Source: JAEHCY01 sp964519095 | GTDB lineage: Bacteria; Pseudomonadota; Gammaproteobacteria; Chromatiales; Chromatiaceae | DNA length: 16,069 bases | Direction of reading: 5' to 3' | NCBI GenBank assembly: GCA_964519095.1 | Contig: CAZFHV010000066.1 | Coordinates: forward strand, 1 to 16,069 | Shown here: in pieces, positions 13,307 through 16,069 of the stretch | Position numbering within the stretch: the first letter of the stretch is position 1 | Layout of the letters: each line of letters starts with the position of its first letter | Notes under the pieces: generated by a model | The model's input: only the letters and a program-made list of their open reading frames with translations | Told to the model about the DNA's origin: nothing | The model's database searches: none | Made by a program: the position numbers and the translations under genes

Positions 13307-13735
13307 TCAGAGCAGGGCCGGGTGGCGCTCCCGCACCCCTTGGTCGCCGCCGGTCAGCGCCCGGTCACCGAGCTCCACCCAGGCGTGGGCGGCGAAGCCG
13401 TCCTCCCCCTTGGTGGCGCCGATGCGCAGCCGCGTCCCGATCCCCCGGCGGCCGAGCAGGAACCAGAGCACCAAGGCATGTCTCAGGCAGCTCGCCCGGA
13501 AGGGCCCGTACCGGGCGGCGATGGCCACCATGCGGGCGGCCTGGGTGGCCTGGTCGAGATCGTCCGGACCCGGTGCCCGCCCCTCGGGAACCCAGCGGCC
13601 GAGCCAACGCCGGTAGCCTTGGAAGCCCGAGAGCCGCAGCCCCACCTCGGTCAGGGGCAGCAACAGGGTGGCGGCGAGGAGCAGCCGCCACTCCGCCCAG
13701 GAGAGGGCCCTGAGCCTAGCGAGCCGGCTCCGCAT
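13307..13735 (-). CDS. Lasso-type B2 transglutaminase-like leader peptidase
   Basis: A 142-residue protein of the lasso peptide biosynthesis B2 family, a small papain/transglutaminase-like cysteine protease that removes leader peptides held by a PqqD-like B1 partner. The N-terminal part has a hydrophobic helix (RLLLAATLLLPLTEVGLRL). The catalytic part has Cys83 in FRASCLRHALVLWFLL and His117 in AAHAWVELGD, the usual order, with an acidic residue after it. The ATG at 13735 overlaps the end of the upstream PqqD-like gene by 20 bases, so the two are translated as a pair. The gene converges with the ABC exporter, with 136 bases between the ends. No lasso cyclase gene is nearby. The family call is confident; the substrate is inferred to be the peptide at 9316-9555. 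Confidence 0.87.
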   Translation of the reverse strand: MRSRLARLRALSWAEWRLLLAATLLLPLTEVGLRLSGFQGYRRWLGRWVPEGRAPGPDDLDQATQAARMVAIAARYGPFRASCLRHALVLWFLLGRRGIGTRLRIGATKGEDGFAAHAWVELGDRALTGGDQGVRERHPALL

Positions 13736-14024
13736 CGCCCGCGACGGGCTCGATCTGGATCAGCCCCGCCTCCTCGAGCCGCCCCAGTAGCTCGGCGAGG
13801 TCCGCCCGTAGCCGCTCGGGACTGACCTCGTACTCCGCCAGCAGGGTCTCTAGCAGGGGCTCGATCCGGCCCTTCTCCTGCAGTAGCTGCCAGATGCGGG
13901 TGCCCACCTCGTCGAGCCCGAAGTAGCGCTCGCTCTTGAGATCCAGCAGCACCGCCTCGTTGCCCACCTCCTGGAAGAGGACCTCGGAAGAGAGGGTGAC
14001 AATCCCGTTCATGCGCGTGACCAT
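13716..14024 (-). CDS. PqqD-like / lasso B1-type recognition protein
   Basis: A PqqD-family protein of 102 residues from the ATG at 14024. The pattern VTLSSEVLFQEVGNEAVLLDLKSERYFGLDEVGTRIWQLL is characteristic (quoted only as motif pieces: VLFQEVG, AVLLDL, RYFGLDEVGTRIWQLL). A C-terminal helix LAELLGRLEEAGLIQI follows. Such proteins bind the YxxPxL part of lasso leaders and recruit the B2 protease encoded next to it, with which it overlaps by 20 bases. Three in-frame ATGs compete (14045, 14024, 14012); 14024 is preferred because GGTGGA (14036-14031) lies 6 bases upstream, and the family usually has few residues before VTLS. It is the second PqqD-type protein of the cassette and differs clearly from the one at 6680-6973. 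It diverges from mutS. Confidence 0.85.
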   Translation of the reverse strand: MVTRMNGIVTLSSEVLFQEVGNEAVLLDLKSERYFGLDEVGTRIWQLLQEKGRIEPLLETLLAEYEVSPERLRADLAELLGRLEEAGLIQIEPVAGDAEPAR

Positions 14025-14096
14025 AGACCATCCACCGGCTGACATCCGCCGCTAGCGTACCCGCTCCACCGAGGAATTGCGACCGACCCGGCCCCC

Positions 14097-16069
14097 ATGA
14101 CCACCAGCCCCACCCCACCGCATACCCCGGTGATGCAGCAGTACCTGCGCATCAAGGCCGAGCACCCGCAGATGCTGCTCTTCTACCGCATGGGGGACTT
14201 CTACGAGCTGTTCTACGAGGACGCGGAGCGGGCGGCGCGGCTTCTGGACATCACCCTCACCCGGCGCGGGCAGTCGGCGGGTCAGCCGATCCCCATGGCC
14301 GGGGTGCCCTACCACGCCGTGGAGGGCTACCTGGCCAAGCTGGTGCGGGCGGGCCAGTCGGTGGCCCTCTGCGAGCAGATCGGCGACCCCGCCACCAGTA
14401 AGGGGCCGGTGGAGCGGCGGGTGGTGCGCATCGTCACCCCTGGCACCGTCACGGACGAGGCCCTCCTGGAGGAGCGCCAGGACAACCTGCTGTGCGCCAT
14501 CTCGGCCGCCGGGGAGCGCTTCGGGCTGGCGGCGCTCGACCTGGGCAGCGGACGCTTCGCGGTGCAGGAGCTCGCGGGCATCGAGGCCCTGCAGGGGGAG
14601 CTGGGCCGGCTGCGACCGGCAGAGACCCTGCTCTCGGAGCAGCTGCGCCTGGAGCAGCGGCTGAACCTCACGGGCATCACCCGCCGGCCCCCCTGGCACT
14701 TCGACCCCGACTCCGCCCAGCGGCTGCTGTGCCGCCAGTTCGGTACCCGGGACCTGGCCGGCTTCGGCTGCCAGGACCTGCCCCTGGCCATCGGGGCGGC
14801 GGGCTGTCTGCTCCAGTACGTCCAGGACACCCAGCGCACCGCCCTGCCCCACCTGCGCGGGCTGCTCACCGAGAGCGGTGACGAGGCCCTGATCATCGAC
14901 GCCGCCACCCGGCGCAACCTGGAGCTGACCCAGAGCCTGAGCGGCCGCCCCGAGCACACCCTGGCCGGGGTGATGGACCGCACCCTTACCCCCATGGGCA
15001 GCCGGCTACTTCGGCGCTGGATCCATCGCCCCCTGCGGGATCGGCTGGAGGTAGGCGGGCGCCACGCCGCCATCGAGACCCTGCTCACCCAACGGGCCCA
15101 TCCCGAGATCCGCGCCCTGCTCCAGGGGGTGGGGGATCTGGAGCGCATCCTGGCGCGGGTGGCCCTCCAATCGGCCCGGCCCCGGGACCTGGCGGTGCTG
15201 CGCGACTCCCTGCGCCTGCTGCCGGCGATCCAGGGCTGGCTCGGTCCCCTCGCATCCCCGCTCCTGGAGGCGCTCTCCCGGCAGATCGCGGAGCACCCCG
15301 AGGTGGTGGACCTACTGGAGCGGGCCCTCATCGAGAACCCACCGGTGCTGATCCGCGACGGCGGGGTCATCGCCCCCGGCTACGACGGGGAGCTCGACGA
15401 GCTGAGGGCCCTGTCCCAGAACGCCGACCAGTACCTGCTCGATCTGGAGCAGCGGGAGCGGGAGCGCACCGGCATCCCCAACCTGCGGGTCTGTTACAAC
15501 CGGGTGCACGGCTACGGGATCGAGATCAGCCGCAGCCACAGCGAGCGGGTCCCCGAGGACTACGTGCGGCGTCAGACCCTCAAGGGGGCGGAGCGCTACA
15601 TCACCCCGGACCTCAAGGGCTTCGAGGACCGGGTCCTCAGCGCCCGGGAGCGGGCCCTGGCCCGGGAGCGGGCCCTCTACGAGGGGCTCCTGGAGCGCCT
15701 GGGGGAGCAGCTCCTGCCCCTGCAGGCCTGTGCCGAGGGGCTGGCGACCCTGGACGTGCTCTGCAACCTGGCGGAGCGGGCCGAGGCCCTGGATTTGGTG
15801 CGACCGCTGCTCTGGGACCAGGAGGGCATCCTGATCCGCGAGGGACGCCATCCGGTGGTGGAGCGGGTGGTGGAGGGCCCCTTCGTGGCCAACGACGTCG
15901 GCCTGGACCCGCGCCGGCGCATGCTGATCATCACCGGCCCCAACATGGGGGGAAAATCCACCTTCATGCGCCAGACGGCGCTGATCGTGCTGCTGGGCTA
16001 CGCGGGGAGCTTCGTCCCCGCCGCCGAGGCGCGTCTGGGGCCGGTGGACCGCATCTTCTCCCGCATCGG
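14097..16069 (+). CDS. mutS: MutS, DNA mismatch recognition ATPase (cut by window end)
   Basis: MutS binds mismatched bases and starts methyl-directed repair with MutL. The visible 657 residues include the N-terminal mismatch-binding domain with HTPVMQQYLRIKAEHPQ-like opening and the FYRMGDFYELFYEDA motif, whose Phe-x-Glu type contact probes the mismatch. The connector, the lever region with RRNLELTQSL and TPMGSRLLRRWIHRPL, the clamp, and the start of the ATPase domain with Walker A GPNMGGKST follow. The last visible residues are in the ATPase domain, and about 200 residues are missing beyond the window. The ATG at 14097 fits the family start; GAGGA lies 22 bases upstream, too far for a normal ribosome-binding site. 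It is a core gene and marks the right border of the accessory cassette. Confidence 0.96.
   Translation, partial: MTTSPTPPHTPVMQQYLRIKAEHPQMLLFYRMGDFYELFYEDAERAARLLDITLTRRGQSAGQPIPMAGVPYHAVEGYLAKLVRAGQSVALCEQIGDPATSKGPVERRVVRIVTPGTVTDEALLEERQDNLLCAISAAGERFGLAALDLGSGRFAVQELAGIEALQGELGRLRPAETLLSEQLRLEQRLNLTGITRRPPWHFDPDSAQRLLCRQFGTRDLAGFGCQDLPLAIGAAGCLLQYVQDTQRTALPHLRGLLTESGDEALIIDAATRRNLELTQSLSGRPEHTLAGVMDRTLTPMGSRLLRRWIHRPLRDRLEVGGRHAAIETLLTQRAHPEIRALLQGVGDLERILARVALQSARPRDLAVLRDSLRLLPAIQGWLGPLASPLLEALSRQIAEHPEVVDLLERALIENPPVLIRDGGVIAPGYDGELDELRALSQNADQYLLDLEQRERERTGIPNLRVCYNRVHGYGIEISRSHSERVPEDYVRRQTLKGAERYITPDLKGFEDRVLSARERALARERALYEGLLERLGEQLLPLQACAEGLATLDVLCNLAERAEALDLVRPLLWDQEGILIREGRHPVVERVVEGPFVANDVGLDPRRRMLIITGPNMGGKSTFMRQTALIVLLGYAGSFVPAAEARLGPVDRIFSRI

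Noticed and set aside
13284..13308. Inverted repeat between the converging ABC and B2 genes as a two-way terminator
   Set aside because: The 7-bp stem includes a G-U pair and an 11-base loop, has no T tract on either side and overlaps the B2 stop codon.
14052..15967. Minus-strand frames of up to 347 residues on the right
   Set aside because: They are antisense of mutS, which shows its full set of conserved motifs.
1..16069. CRISPR array, insertion sequence or prophage genes
   Set aside because: No regularly spaced repeats, transposase, integrase or phage-like proteins are visible on either strand.

Overview
The window looks like chromosome from a GC-rich gammaproteobacterium, most like a Chromatiales/Ectothiorhodospiraceae-type organism. 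The grounds are high GC with third-position G/C preference, a tRNA with encoded CCA, the thiS-thiG-trmB neighbourhood and gammaproteobacterial-looking MutS, AsmA and DUF2007 proteins. The species cannot be named from the sequence alone.

Left part (1-4075, mostly minus strand): the N-terminal part of an AsmA-family protein, cut by the window edge, lies behind a small DUF2007/zinc-ribbon protein. A gene-poor stretch with a REP-like palindrome follows, then tRNA-Gly(CCC) with a recognisable promoter, then a long-chain acyl-CoA ligase. Middle (4186-6327, plus strand): thiS and thiG (thiazole half of thiamine synthesis), trmB (tRNA m7G46 methyltransferase) and a CopZ-like metal-binding protein, closed by a terminator-like hairpin. 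Right edge: mutS, cut by the window end.

Between these housekeeping blocks (about 6330-14045) sits an accessory cassette with the hallmarks of a ribosomally made, post-translationally modified peptide (RiPP). It holds a PqqD-like chaperone, two different radical SAM/SPASM enzymes, a 79-residue Cys/Gly/Asn-rich peptide behind the clearest ribosome-binding site of the cassette, an HPr-kinase-like protein, a soluble His-type S26 signal-peptidase-like protein and an ABC exporter. On the opposite strand, converging on the exporter, lie a lasso-type B2 leader peptidase and a second PqqD-like (B1-type) protein. The first genes match, from memory, the 'SynChlorMet' (Scm) families ScmD, ScmE, ScmF and ScmC, for which I recall no assigned precursor or product.

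Proposed working of the cassette (inference): the peptide leader carries a YxxPxLxxxG motif like the one lasso leaders use to bind PqqD-type recognition domains. ScmD, or the second PqqD protein, presents the peptide to ScmE and ScmF, which modify its repeated C-terminal part of about 11-residue units ending in Cys. The ScmC-like protein may phosphorylate the peptide or another partner. The B1/B2 pair and/or the S26 protein cut the leader, and the ABC protein exports the product. No lasso cyclase gene is present, so a lasso fold is not expected. The peptide and the kinase-like gene lie in one reading frame separated only by a UAG codon and lacking an obvious start for the second gene, which is an unusual arrangement.
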